NCBI GenBank assembly: GCA_963704585.1
Contig: OY969919.1
Span: forward strand, 1,984,001 to 2,048,000
Origin: Bog-756 sp963704585
GTDB taxonomy: Bacteria > Actinomycetota > Acidimicrobiia > Acidimicrobiales > RAAP-2
Reading direction: 5' to 3'
DNA: 64,000 bases
Made by a program: the position numbers and the translations under genes. The notes beneath the pieces are model-generated. The model was not told the origin of the DNA. It did no database searches and saw only the letters and a list, made by a program, of their open reading frames with translations. Below are positions 8,540 to 17,285 of the stretch, piece after piece (within the stretch, counting starts at the first letter, position 1; each line of letters begins with the position of its first letter).

Positions 8540-9084
8540 GCCGGCGGTCCGTCGGTGCCCGTGCCGTCGCCGTCACCACCAGCCATCGGCTCCACGACCA
8601 CGACCTCCTCGCCGCCGGCCGTCTCGACCACCTCGACCTCGAGAACCTCGGTCGCGCCGTCACCGCCTTGGCCGGCCGTCGCAGCCGCGGGTCTCGCTGC
8701 GGGCGCCTCCGACGTCTGCGTGCGCTCCTCCTCGCGGGCGCGCCGGCCGCCCCCGTAGCCGTCGCGGTCACGGTCACGGCCGCGGCCGCCACGTCCACCC
8801 GGCCGTTCGGTCGTCGTGCGCTGCGTGTACGGGAGCAGTACCAGCTCACGGGCGGTCTTGATCGCGATCGCGATATCGCGCTGATGCTGGGTGCAGTTGC
8901 CCGATACCCGACGGGCGCGGATCTTGCCCCGGTCGCTCATGTACTTGCGGAGCATGGCGACGTCCTTGTAGTCGACCCACTCCACGCGGTCCTTGCACAG
9001 TGCGCAGGGCTTCTTCTTGACCCGTCGGCCTGCGTCCTTCGTGGAGCGCCGCGAGGACCCGCCCCGATCGTTGTTGCGTGCCAT
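8536..9084 (-). CDS. rpsR: 30S ribosomal protein bS18 with a long acidic C-terminal tail
   Basis: Residues 1-90 are a normal zinc-type S18 (KKKPCALCKDRVEWVDYKDV; MLRKYMSDRGKIRARRVSGN; CTQHQRDIAIAIKTARELVL; LPYTQR). S18 binds 16S rRNA next to S6 in the platform. The frame then runs on for about 92 residues: a Gly/Arg/Asp-rich linker, an Ala-rich part and an acidic valine-rich end (EVLEVEVVETAGGEEVVVVE). Normal S18 is about 75-90 aa. The tail is probably real and not a missed stop, because its own stop forms the 4-nt overlap with the rplI start. Its function is unknown. Confidence 0.95.
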   Translation of the reverse strand: MARNNDRGGSSRRSTKDAGRRVKKKPCALCKDRVEWVDYKDVAMLRKYMSDRGKIRARRVSGNCTQHQRDIAIAIKTARELVLLPYTQRTTTERPGGRGGRGRDRDRDGYGGGRRAREEERTQTSEAPAARPAAATAGQGGDGATEVLEVEVVETAGGEEVVVVEPMAGGDGDGTGTDGPPA

Positions 9085-9086
9085 CG

Positions 9087-9584
9087 CTAGAAGGGTTCCT
9101 CTCCGTAGCCGTACCCCTGCGACTCGCCTGGCGGCGTGCCACCACCCGAGCCGCCACCGCCCGTGCCGCCACCGCCCGAGCGGCCGCGACCGCCTCCGGA
9201 CGGCCCGTCCCCGGGCCCGCGCCGCTCGTTCTTCGTGATCTGCGCGGTCGCCCACCGGATCGAGGGTCCGATCTCGTCGGCGACCACCTCGATCTTCGAG
9301 CGCTTTTCGCCGTCGGGCGTCTCCCAGCTCCGCTGCTCGAGCCGGCCGGTCACGATCACCCGCGAGCCGCGCGACAGGCTCTCGGCCGCGTTCTCGGCCA
9401 TCTCCCGCCAGCAGACGATGTCGAAGAAGGAGGTGGCCTCCTCCCACTCCTGCGTCTGGCGGTTCTGCCACCGGCGGTTGACGGCCAGCCCGAAGCTGGT
9501 CGTGGCCTGACCGGTGTTGGTGAACCGGAGCTCGGGATCTCGGGTGATGTTCCCGACCAACGTGACACTGTTGCCGTTCGACAT
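9087..9584 (-). CDS. ssb: single-stranded DNA-binding protein
   Basis: The 165-aa protein has the SSB OB-fold (NSVTLVGNITRDPELRFTNT; TTSFGLAVNRRW; FFDIVCWREMAENAAESLSR; RVIVTGRLEQRSWE). A Gly/Ser-rich linker follows, then an acidic tip ending in GYGEEPF, which resembles the usual protein-binding tail. It protects single-stranded DNA and recruits repair and replication proteins. The ATG at 9584 has a GAGGAGGG ribosome site about 6 nt upstream. It lies between rpsF and rpsR, as in other actinobacteria, and should be co-transcribed with them. Confidence 0.96.
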   Translation of the reverse strand: MSNGNSVTLVGNITRDPELRFTNTGQATTSFGLAVNRRWQNRQTQEWEEATSFFDIVCWREMAENAAESLSRGSRVIVTGRLEQRSWETPDGEKRSKIEVVADEIGPSIRWATAQITKNERRGPGDGPSGGGRGRSGGGGTGGGGSGGGTPPGESQGYGYGEEPF

Positions 9585-9586
9585 GG

Positions 9587-9922
9587 TCAGCCCTCCTCGC
9601 TGCTCGCCGCCGCGGCGGCCCGCCGGCCGGCCACCTTGTCCGGCAGCCGGATGACCTTGTGCCGGAGCACCTCGTCCGCCAGCACGAAGACGCGCTCCAT
9701 GTCGGCGACGGCCGGGGGCTCGGCGGTGAGCTCGACCACGACGTAGTAGCCCTCCCGCCGGTGCTTGAGCTCGTAGGCGAAGGTCCGCCGACCCCACCGC
9801 TCGACGCGACCGGAGTTTCCGCCCTTGGCGCGCAGCGCCTCCAACGCCCGGTCGAGCACCCCGTTGACCGCGGCCTCGTCGGCGCCGGTGTCGAAGATGA
9901 CCATGGTCTCGTAGGGCCGCAT
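9587..9922 (-). CDS. rpsF: 30S ribosomal protein bS6
   Basis: The 111-aa product begins MRPYETMVIFDTGADEAAVN and contains ELKHRREGYYVVVELTAEPP and a final VLRHKVIRLP, the S6 fold that pairs with S18. The ATG at 9922 gives the standard S6 start, preceded by a GAGGTGAG-like ribosome site; the longer upstream frame is not protein-like. It is the first gene of the rpsF-ssb-rpsR-rplI operon. Confidence 0.97.
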   Translation of the reverse strand: MRPYETMVIFDTGADEAAVNGVLDRALEALRAKGGNSGRVERWGRRTFAYELKHRREGYYVVVELTAEPPAVADMERVFVLADEVLRHKVIRLPDKVAGRRAAAAASSEEG

Positions 9923-10044
9923 GCGCGGCTCACCTCCCTCTGGATCGAGCGGAAGACCGCCCGAGCCCCGCACGCGGGGCAGGTCGGATGGGGATGTCGG
10001 CCGCCGCCGGACATCCGGGACGACCGGTGGAGCTTAGCCGCGGG

Positions 10045-10860
10045 TCAGTGATAGGCCTCCGCGTCGGCCGGGAAGGCGCCCGAACGCACGTCCGCGGCGT
10101 AGGCGGCCACCGCCGCGGTCGCCGCGGCGCCGAGCTCCGCGTACCGGCGGACGAACTTCGGGGTCTTCGGGGTGAGGCCCAGCAGGTCGTGCAGGACGAG
10201 GACCTGGCCGTCGCAGGCGGGGCCCGCGCCGATCCCGATGGTCGGGATGCCGATCGCCTCGGTCGCCGCGGCGCCGACCCGCTCCGGCACGCCCTCGATC
10301 ACCACGGCGAAGCAGCCGGCGGCCTCCACGGCCTTGGCGTCGCTGATGAGCGCCTCGGCCGCCTCATCGTCTCTCGCCTGCACCTTGAAGCCACCCATCG
10401 CGTGGACCGACTGCGGGGTCAGCCCGAGATGGCCCATGACCGGGATCTCGGCTGCGACCAGCGCCTCGATCATCGGCACCCGGCGGGAGCCTCCTTCGAG
10501 CTTGACCGCCTGCGCTCCCGCACGGACGAGCGCCGCGCCGTTGCGCACGGTGTCGACCGGCTCGAGGTGGTAGCTCAGCCAGGGGAGGTCGCCGATCACG
10601 AGCGCCGCCGGCTCGGCGCGGGCAACCGCGGCGGTGTGGTGGACCATGTCGTCGACCGTGACCCGGAGGGTGTCGCGGTAGCCGAGCACCGTGTTGGCCA
10701 CTGAGTCCCCGACGAGGATCAGATCGACCCCGGCCTCACTCACGATCCGCGCACCGGGCACGTCGTACGCGGTCACCATCACCAGCGGGGGGTGGCCGTT
10801 CCGCCGCTTGGCGGCGCGCACCGCGGGCACCGTCAACGGCGTCGACCGGTGGTCGGGCAT
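10045..10860 (-). CDS. panB: 3-methyl-2-oxobutanoate hydroxymethyltransferase
   Basis: The 271-aa protein has PanB signatures: PLVMVTAYDVPGARIVSEAG, DLILVGDSVANTVLGYRDTL, AVKLEGG, PVMGHLGLTPQSVHAMGGFK and IGIGAGPACDGQVLVLHDLL. It makes ketopantoate from 2-oxoisovalerate and 5,10-methylenetetrahydrofolate, the first committed step to pantothenate and CoA. The conserved VGDS and metal/substrate residues are present. The ATG at 10860 has a GAGGAGG site 6 nt upstream. Its place next to rpsF is not part of the usual mycobacterial order. No other pan gene is adjacent. Confidence 0.96.
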   Translation of the reverse strand: MPDHRSTPLTVPAVRAAKRRNGHPPLVMVTAYDVPGARIVSEAGVDLILVGDSVANTVLGYRDTLRVTVDDMVHHTAAVARAEPAALVIGDLPWLSYHLEPVDTVRNGAALVRAGAQAVKLEGGSRRVPMIEALVAAEIPVMGHLGLTPQSVHAMGGFKVQARDDEAAEALISDAKAVEAAGCFAVVIEGVPERVGAAATEAIGIPTIGIGAGPACDGQVLVLHDLLGLTPKTPKFVRRYAELGAAATAAVAAYAADVRSGAFPADAEAYH

Positions 10861-10970
10861 GGCGATCCTCCTCATCGGCCGTCCAGCGCCCGTGGGCTGC
10901 CGGCGGCATCGGCGGCGACGGACGATCGCCGCGGAGCATGACGTACTGTCCGCCAAGCGTACCGCCCGAA

Positions 10971-11030
10971 GGCCGGGCGCCCCCACGGTTCAGGGGGCCG
11001 GGCGGCCCCACGGTTCAGCGGGCCGGGCGG
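10971..11030. repeat. 25-bp tandem repeat at the end of the DUF5318 gene
   Basis: Two adjacent 25-bp units (10971-10995 and 10996-11020) begin GGCCGGGCG and share the core CCCCACGGTTCAG, differing at two positions. A third copy survives only as its first 10 bases. The DUF5318 stop codon falls inside unit 2, so copy-number change would alter only the 3' untranslated part and the last codons. Confidence 0.8.
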
Positions 11031-11413
11031 CTCCTGGCCGGCGCGGCCGGCTCGACCCCCGCACCCGCGGGATACATCCGCAGCAGATGGTTCCACGAGC
11101 AGTCCCCGCAGACCTCGACCACGTAGCAGACCACCGGGTCCTTGCGGCGCCAGTAGCGGGTGAGCTCGGCCTTGGTCGCGACGCACCGGCCTCCCGGCGG
11201 CAGGCGCGAGCCGAAGACGAACGTCACGTCGACGAGGGGCGCCTCCTCGCAGATCGGGCACGGCTCGCCCGTCTCCCGTCCGAGGTTCCGGGCGGCCCGG
11301 AGCAGCTCGGGGTGGGCGTCGCAGACATCGAGGCGCGAGAGGCGGCCCTTCCGGAAGTCCCGGACGACCGCGTTGCGGGCGAGCAGGTACTCGACCCGGC
11401 CCCCGGGCGGCAT
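11015..11413 (-). CDS. DUF5318 family zinc-ribbon-like protein
   Basis: The 132-aa product contains DVCDAHPELLRAARNLG, then a CPIC pair (about residue 62) and an EVCGDCSWNHLLRMY pair near the C-terminus. These four cysteines could form one zinc ribbon. This is the pattern of actinobacterial DUF5318, found next to the PadR/ino1 genes and ponA1 in Mycobacterium (Rv0049 region). Its function is not known. The ATG at 11413 is chosen; an in-frame GTG about 15 codons upstream is also possible. The gene ends inside a 25-bp tandem repeat. Confidence 0.75.
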   Translation of the reverse strand: MPPGGRVEYLLARNAVVRDFRKGRLSRLDVCDAHPELLRAARNLGRETGEPCPICEEAPLVDVTFVFGSRLPPGGRCVATKAELTRYWRRKDPVVCYVVEVCGDCSWNHLLRMYPAGAGVEPAAPARSRPAR

Positions 11414-11569
11414 CGGCCGCACGCCTTCCAGCACCCCTGGTCGGAAGCTCACCAGGCCAAGGGTACCGGCTGGCCGTCCGAAGAGGCATCTCCCGAACCG
11501 GAGGCCGGCGACAGCCCGGACCCGCGTTCTGCAGCCGCAGCCCGACGGTGCCCGCGCCGCGGGAGTGTA

Positions 11570-11598
11570 TTGACTCGATATATCAGATTGATATATCG
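11570..11598 (+). promoter_or_regulatory. PadR promoter with a perfect inverted-repeat operator
   Basis: A -35-like TTGACT (11570-11575) is followed after 16 bp by a -10-like TATATC (11592-11597). The interval is filled by a perfect inverted repeat, CGATATATC, 5-nt spacer, GATATATCG (11576-11598). This AT-rich palindrome stands out in very GC-rich DNA. A repressor bound here would block polymerase. The nearest regulator is the PadR gene downstream, so autoregulation is likely but inferred. Confidence 0.75.
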
Positions 11599-11606
11599 TT
11601 GAAGGT

Positions 11607-11729
11607 ATGCAGTCGGTGAACAGAGCGCGCCGCCGGATGAACACGGCTCCCCGCAGAGCGGGCCGGGCGGGCACAGCAGGCCGGCCAGGCCGCCGCCGGG
11701 CGGAGCTGCCGTCCGGGCCGGTGGCCTGA
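11607..11729 (+). CDS. possible 40-aa arginine-rich upstream ORF of the PadR gene
   Basis: An ATG at 11607, preceded immediately by GAAGG, opens a 40-codon frame starting MQSVNRARRRMNTAPRAGRA. Its TGA (11727-11729) is one base before the PadR GTG at 11731. The frame starts about 10 nt after the palindromic promoter, so it would be at the 5' end of the mRNA. It could be a leader peptide giving translational coupling, or chance. Its composition (Arg, Ala, Gly) is what random GC-rich DNA gives. Confidence 0.3.
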   Translation: MQSVNRARRRMNTAPRRAGRAGTAGRPGRRRAELPSGPVA

Positions 11730-11730
11730 C

Positions 11731-12399
11731 GTGCTCGACCTCGCCATCCTCGGGCTCCTCCACGAGCAGGAGCTCCACGGCTACGAGATCCGCCGCCGGC
11801 TCCGCGACGAGCTCGGCCTCTTCGCCAACATCTCCTTCGGCTCGCTCTATCCCGCGCTCTCCCGCCTCGAGAAGTCCGGTGCGGTGACCGTGGCCGCATC
11901 GGGCGCGGTCTCGAGCGGCGCGATCCCGGCCACCGGCTCGCTCGGCGGTGAGCGGGCGGGCCTCCGGGCACGCCGGACCGCGTCGACACGGGGGACCAAG
12001 CGGTCGCGCAAGGTCTACCGGATCACCGACGAGGGGCGCGCCCTGTTCGAACGGCTCCTCGACGCGGACGAGCCGCCCGGCGCAGACGAGGCGCGCAGCT
12101 TCGGGCTCCGGCTTGCCTTCGCCCGGCATCTCGCGCCCCAGGCCCGCCTCACCCTCCTCGAGCGACGCCGCGCGCAGCTGACGCGGCGGCTCGCCACCGA
12201 CGAGGCGCGTGCCGCCGGCCGGTTGCTCGACGACTACACGCGCTCACTCGTCGAGCACAGCACCGAAGCGACGCAGCACGACATCGCCTGGCTCGACCGT
12301 CTCATCGAGGCGGAACGCGCCGGGCAGCAGGGACCACGATCCGACCACCGCGACCCACCAGCGGCCGCGCTCTCCACCACGAAGGGAACCCGTCCATGA
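11731..12399 (+). CDS. PadR family transcriptional regulator
   Basis: The 222-aa protein has the PadR winged helix: MLDLAILGLLHEQELHGYEI, RRRLRDELG, SFGSLYPALSRLEKSGAVTV and, after a long Ala/Gly/Ser/Arg-rich insertion (about residues 58-90) in the wing, RKVYRITDEGRALFERLL. The C-terminal helical part (RARLTLLERR-type dimerisation helices) is of the Vir-like type. In Mycobacterium a PadR regulator (Rv0047c) also sits beside ino1. The gene overlaps ino1 by 4 nt, so both are one transcript, controlled by the palindrome at 11576-11598. Control of inositol synthesis by this regulator is therefore plausible; the effector is unknown. Confidence 0.88.
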   Translation: MLDLAILGLLHEQELHGYEIRRRLRDELGLFANISFGSLYPALSRLEKSGAVTVAASGAVSSGAIPATGSLGGERAGLRARRTASTRGTKRSRKVYRITDEGRALFERLLDADEPPGADEARSFGLRLAFARHLAPQARLTLLERRRAQLTRRLATDEARAAGRLLDDYTRSLVEHSTEATQHDIAWLDRLIEAERAGQQGPRSDHRDPPAAALSTTKGTRP

Positions 12400-13493
12400 G
12401 CACGATCCGTGTGGCCATTGCCGGCGTAGGCAACTGCGCGAGCTCGCTCGTCCAGGGTGTCGAGTACTACCGCCACGCCGACCCCGACGACACGGTGCCC
12501 GGCCTCATGCACGTGGTGCTCGGCGGCTACCACGTCAGCGACCTCGAGTTCGTCGCCGCCTTCGACGTCGACGCGTCCAAGGTCGGGACCGACCTCGGAA
12601 AGGCCGTCTTCGCCGGTCAGAACAACACGGTCCGCTTCGCGACCGTCGGCGACCTCGGGGTCACCGTCCAGCGTGGACCGACCCTCGACGGGTTCGGCAC
12701 GTACTACCGCGAGACCGTCGAGGAGTCACCCACCGAGCCGGTCGACGTGGTCGCCGCCCTGCGCGACGCCCGAGCCGAGGTGCTGGTCAGCTACCTCCCG
12801 GTCGGCTCGGAAGAGGCCCAGCGCTTCTACGCGGCGGCCTGTCTCGAGGCGGGGGTCGCCTTCGTCAACGCGATCCCGGTCTTTATCGCGTCGGATCCCG
12901 AGTGGGCGCGCCGGTTCCGGGAGGCCGGCCTCCCCATCGTCGGCGACGACATCAAGAGCCAGGTCGGCTCCACCATCGTGCACCGGATCCTCACCCGGCT
13001 CTTCGAGGATCGCGGGCTTGCCCTCGACCACACCTATCAGCTCAACGTCGGCGGGAATATGGACTTCAAGAACATGCTCGAGCGGTCGCGCCTCGAGTCG
13101 AAAAAGGTCTCGAAGACCCAGGCGGTCACCAGTCAGATCGAGCACGGCGCGCTGCCCGTCGAGGACATCCACATCGGTCCGTCCGACCACGTGCCCTGGC
13201 TGCACGACCGCAAGTGGGCCTACATCCGGATGGAAGGTCGCAACTTCGGCGACGTCCCGCTCAACCTCGAGCTCAAGCTCGAGGTGTGGGACTCGCCCAA
13301 CTCGGCCGGCGTGATCATCGACGCGGTGCGCTGCGCGAAGCTCGCGCTCGATCGCGGCGTGGGCGGCCCGCTCGTCGGCCCGTCCGCCTACTTCATGAAA
13401 TCGCCGCCGGTGCAGTACCACGACGACGAGGCCCGCGGGCTCGTCGAGTCGTTCGCAGCGGGCGAGCCGGGCCCGGTCTGGCCCGAGGCCTGA
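12396..13493 (+). CDS. ino1: inositol-3-phosphate synthase
   Basis: The 365-aa protein begins with the NAD-binding turn VAIAGVGNCASSLVQGVEYY and has the family blocks NNTVRFATVGDLGV, YLPVGSEEAQRFYAAACLEA, NAIPVFIASDPEWARRF, GDDIKSQVGSTIVHR and LNVGGNMDFKNMLE. It converts glucose 6-phosphate to inositol 3-phosphate. In actinobacteria that product feeds mycothiol and phosphatidylinositol lipids. Length is that of the short actinobacterial/archaeal form. The ATG overlaps the PadR stop by 4 nt. A mycothiol-type enzyme encoded at 42765 supports use of the pathway. Confidence 0.95.
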   Translation: MSTIRVAIAGVGNCASSLVQGVEYYRHADPDDTVPGLMHVVLGGYHVSDLEFVAAFDVDASKVGTDLGKAVFAGQNNTVRFATVGDLGVTVQRGPTLDGFGTYYRETVEESPTEPVDVVAALRDARAEVLVSYLPVGSEEAQRFYAAACLEAGVAFVNAIPVFIASDPEWARRFREAGLPIVGDDIKSQVGSTIVHRILTRLFEDRGLALDHTYQLNVGGNMDFKNMLERSRLESKKVSKTQAVTSQIEHGALPVEDIHIGPSDHVPWLHDRKWAYIRMEGRNFGDVPLNLELKLEVWDSPNSAGVIIDAVRCAKLALDRGVGGPLVGPSAYFMKSPPVQYHDDEARGLVESFAAGEPGPVWPEA

Positions 13494-13539
13494 CCGAACC
13501 GGGCCCCGTCCGGCCCGAGGTCGGACCGGCCACCGCGGG

Positions 13540-13556
13540 GCCGCCGTCCCGGCGGC
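13540..13556. terminator. hairpin between convergent ino1 and cca
   Basis: GCCGCC, a 5-nt loop and GGCGGC form a 6-bp GC stem in the 63-bp gap between the two convergent genes, touching the cca stop. It could end transcription from both sides. There is no T-run, so confidence is low. Confidence 0.35.
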
Positions 13557-14945
13557 TCATCGCGACTCCCACCAGGCTCGCAGGCGCCGCCGCGCCTCAT
13601 CCTCCCCGAGCGGCCCCTCCTCGAGGCGGAGCTCGAGGAGGAAGGCGAGCGCACGTCCCACGTCCGGGCCCGGACGGATCCCGAGCTCGACCATCACCTG
13701 GTCGCCGTCGAGGTCGGGGCGGATCGCGTCGAGCTCCTCCTGCTCGCGAAGCTCCGCTATACGTGCCTCGAGCTCGTCCATCCGCCGAGCGAGGGCGCGT
13801 GCCTTGTTCGCGTTGCGGGTGGTGCAGTCACAGCGGGTGAGCTCGTTGAGCCGGTCGAGGAGCGGACCGGCGTCCCGGACGTAGCGGCGGACCGCGCGGT
13901 CGGTCCACCCCAACCGGTAGGTGTGAAAGCGCAGGTGGAGGTTCACGAGCTCGCTCACGACCTCGACGTCCTCGTTCGAGTACCGGAGCGCCTGCATCCG
14001 TTGGCGGGTCAGACGCGCCCCGACCACTTCGTGGTGGTGGAAGGTCACCCCACCGTCGACGAACGCCCGCGTCTTCGGCTTGCCGACGTCGTGGAAGAGC
14101 GCTGCGAGGCGGAGCTGCCGGTCGGGGCTCGTCTTGTCCACGACGGCGAGGGTGTGGGCGAGCACGTCCTTGTGCCGGTGGATCGGGTCCTGCTCGAGGG
14201 CGAGGCCGGGCAGCTCCGGAAAGAACTCCTCGGCGAGTCCGGTTCGCACGACGAACCAGAGCGCGACCGACGGGACCGGCAGCACCACGATCTTGTCGAG
14301 CTCATCGCGGATGCGCTCGGCCGAGACGATCGCGAGGCGGCCCCGGCCGGTCCGCACGGCCTCGACGAGCTCCGGCACCGGGTCGAGGTCGAGGGCGGCG
14401 AGGAAGCGCGCCGCGCGCAGCATCCGCAGCGGGTCCTCGCCGAACGAGACCTCGGGCTCGAGCGGGGTCCGCAGCCGCCGCGCCGAGAGGTCGGCCAGCC
14501 CGTCGAAGGGGTCGACGAGCTCGAGCTCGGGCAGGCGCAGCGCCATCGCGTTGATGGTGAAGTCGCGCCGAGCGAGGTCCTCTTCGACCTTCGAGCCGAA
14601 GTCGACCACCGGCTTGCGCGAGTCCGGGCGGTAGACCTCGGCCCGGTGGGTCGTGATCTCGTAGATCTGCTCACCCCGGCGGGCGCCGACGGTCCCGAAC
14701 TGCTTGCCCTGGGTCCACACGGCGTCCGCCCATCCGGACACGAGCCGCTCGATCTCGTCCGGCAGGGCGTCGGTCGTGAAGTCGAGGTCGCGCCTACCCG
14801 GTGGAACCGTCTCCTCCGGCGCCCCCACGATCGCGTCGCGCACCGAGCCGCCGACCAAGTAGAGCGTGTGGTCCGCGGCGGCGAATCGGTCGGAGAGATC
14901 GGCCGTGGCCTGCACCAATGGCCGGAGTCGCTCGGGAAGCACCAC
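13557..14945 (-). CDS. cca: CCA tRNA nucleotidyltransferase
   Basis: The product of about 462 aa has the class II nucleotidyltransferase head (YLVGGSVRDAIVG), the catalytic RRDLDFTTDALPDE aspartates, RRDFTINAMAL, the DPFDGLADLSARRLRTPLEP block and RMLRAARF. A C-terminal HD-type region (HRHKDVLAHTLAVVD; LAALFHDVGKPKTR) follows. It adds or repairs the 3' CCA of tRNAs, which the tRNA-Ile gene here does not encode. Start: one of two adjacent GTG codons (14945 or 14942), since the frame upstream is not protein-like. This is the Rv3907c (pcnA) position of the origin block. It is divergent from the DUF6049 gene. Confidence 0.94.
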   Translation of the reverse strand: MVLPERLRPLVQATADLSDRFAAADHTLYLVGGSVRDAIVGAPEETVPPGRRDLDFTTDALPDEIERLVSGWADAVWTQGKQFGTVGARRGEQIYEITTHRAEVYRPDSRKPVVDFGSKVEEDLARRDFTINAMALRLPELELVDPFDGLADLSARRLRTPLEPEVSFGEDPLRMLRAARFLAALDLDPVPELVEAVRTGRGRLAIVSAERIRDELDKIVVLPVPSVALWFVVRTGLAEEFFPELPGLALEQDPIHRHKDVLAHTLAVVDKTSPDRQLRLAALFHDVGKPKTRAFVDGGVTFHHHEVVGARLTRQRMQALRYSNEDVEVVSELVNLHLRFHTYRLGWTDRAVRRYVRDAGPLLDRLNELTRCDCTTRNANKARALARRMDELEARIAELREQEELDAIRPDLDGDQVMVELGIRPGPDVGRALAFLLELRLEEGPLGEDEARRRLRAWWESR

Positions 14946-14983
14946 GCCGAGGGTAGTGCGACTGGCGTAGGCTGCCGTCCGGA

Positions 14984-17285
14984 GTGGATCGGGAACGCGG
15001 CACCCACTGCCCCCGTGGCAGCGATCCCCGCGGCGTGCCACACGGGGACGGCCCCGCCCCGACCATCGGGGACGCACGGCCGCGTCCAGCCCGTCGTCGC
15101 TCGGCGCTCGCCGTCGCGCTCACCGTCATGCTCGGTGGTGCCGTCGCGCTCACCGGTTCCGTCGCGCTCACCTCGTCGATCGCCGGCCCCCTGCGCGCGG
15201 ACGCCGCGACCCCGGCGGCCGGCGCGGCGGCGGCCCTTGCCGCGTCCGGAGCGCCGGCGCCCCTCGTCCTCGTCTCCCAGTCCGCGTGGGTCACACCCGG
15301 CGGCACCTTCGACGTGCGGCTCCGTGCGGGTCCGGGCACACCCGCCCTCTCGGCCCTCGCGGTGTCGGTCGCCGTCTACCCGTGCCTCTCGAGCGTCTCC
15401 GCGTTCGACCAGTCGGTCTCCGCGGCCGGCTCGTCGGGGAACCCGATCACCGAGACGGCCGCGCCGATCGCCGTGACCAGCCTCCCCCAGCTCGGCGACG
15501 GCGTCTTCGACCTCTCGATGCCCGTCCTCACCGGCACCGCCACCGCACCGGCCGGCACGGCGTTCGCCATCCACCTCGCCGCCTCGGGCGCCCAGTGCCA
15601 GGCCTTCCCTTCGGGCGTCTTCCCGGTCCGCCTCGAGCTGCTCTCGTCGGCGAACAACGCCGTCGTCGGGTCGATCACGACCCACCTCGTCTTCACCGAG
15701 GCCACCACGGGCACCCAGCGCCTCCGGGTCGCCCTGGTCCTCCCGGTCCAGGTCACGCTCGGGCCCGCCGCCGAACCGTCGCCGGCCGCGCTCCTCGCCC
15801 GTCCGCAGGCCGCGCTCACGGCGCCGTCGGCCGCGTCGGTGGCAGCCGTCACCGGCCTGATCGGCGCCCTCGGGCGCGAGCCCGACGTACCGGCCACCCT
15901 CGTGGCGAGCGGGCAGACCCTCGAGCTCCTCGACGCGGCACGACCGGGCGCGGTGAGCCAGCTCGCCTCGCTGGCGGCGAGCCCGTCCGGTCACGAAGTG
16001 GCCGCCGCGCCCTTCGTGCCGGTCAGCGCGACAGGCCTGGTCGGTGCAGGGCTCGGCACGGAGCTCGCGGCACAGGTCCTGCGCGGCGTGCAGGCCACCT
16101 CGGCGACCGTCGTCCATCCGGGTGGGGCGGTCCCGCAGGCGCCGCTCAGCGGACTCGGTCCGTGGATCACCGGCGACGCCCTCGACGAACCCTCCCTCAC
16201 CGCCTTGGCCAGCCTCGGCTACGGCCAGGTCGTGCTTCCCGCAAGCGACGTCTCGGGCACCCCGGTGAACGGCTCGACGGCCGAGCCGTTCACGGTCGGT
16301 CCTGCCCGCGCGCCGCTCACCGCGGCTCGCGTCGGACGGCGACCTCGCGGCGCGCTTCGGCTCGGACCCTGGCAATCCTGTCCTCGCCGCCCACCAGCTC
16401 ATCGCCGAGCTCGCGCAGCTCTACTACGAGAAGCCGAACGCCACGACCCCGCGGGGCGTCGTGGTCGTCGCGCCGAGCAGCTGGTCACCCGATGCGTCCT
16501 TCGTCGACGCGCTGCTCGCGTCGCTCGCGTCCAATCCGATCGTCGAGCCGGTCACGGCGGCGACGCTCTTCGGTCTCCTCCCCACCGCGAGCTGCCGGAC
16601 GACCTGCCGCCTCACCGGTTCGAGCGGCGGCGACCTCCCGGCGGCCGCGATCCGTACCCAGCGCGTGCGCACGTCCGAGTTCGCCTCGGCGGCGGCGGGT
16701 CCGACCGCGCGCACGACGGTCGGCGAGCTCAGCGATCTCGTGCTCGCAGGCGAGTCGGAGAACCTCCGCCCGGGCCAGCAGTCGGCCGTGGTGGCGAATG
16801 CGGCCGCGGCCCTCGACGCGCAGCTCGGACAGCTCGGGGTGGCTGGCGACCGGACCGTGACCCTCACCTCGCAACGAGGCACCGTCCCGATCACGATCGT
16901 CTCCACTGCGCCCTATCCCGTGACGGCCACCATGACCCTCACGAGCGACAAGCTCCTCTTCGCCACCGGCACCACCCAGTGGTCCCAGACCGTCCTGCTC
17001 GCCCATCCCACCAACGCGTTCTACATCACGGTGCGCACCCGCACCTCGGGGGTCTTCCGGGTCGACGTGACCCTCCGCTCGCCAGGCGGCGCGCTCCTGC
17101 TCTCGAGCGGCTCGGTCGACGTGCGGTCGACGGCCACCTCCGTCGTCGGGATCGCGCTCACGGCCGGTGCGGTCGCGGTGCTGGCCGTCTGGTGGGTACG
17201 CACGTCCCTGCGGCGACGGGCGCGCCGCCGGGCCGAGCCCGACGAGCGGGACGAGGACGAGCAGCAGGTGCCTGCGGTCCAATGA
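14984..17285 (+). CDS. DUF6049 family exported protein (frame break near 16325)
   Basis: Read across one break the product is about 766 aa. It has an N-terminal hydrophobic segment (ALAVALTVMLGGAVALTGSV, about residues 41-60) that should act as a signal or anchor. A long Ala/Ser/Thr-rich extracellular part with beta-type repeats follows, then one C-terminal membrane helix (GIALTAGAVAVLAVWWV) and a charged cytoplasmic tail. DUF6049 proteins precede murJ in many actinobacteria (Rv3909) and their role is unknown; a link to cell-wall lipid II transport is inferred from this pairing. The frame changes by +1 between APLTAA and SDGDLAARFGSDPGNP. The stop overlaps murJ by 4 nt. Confidence 0.82.

Noticed and set aside
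11599..11730. A riboswitch in the PadR-ino1 leader
   Set aside because: The leader has no recognisable conserved RNA motif; the palindrome lies in the promoter DNA, not in the transcript.
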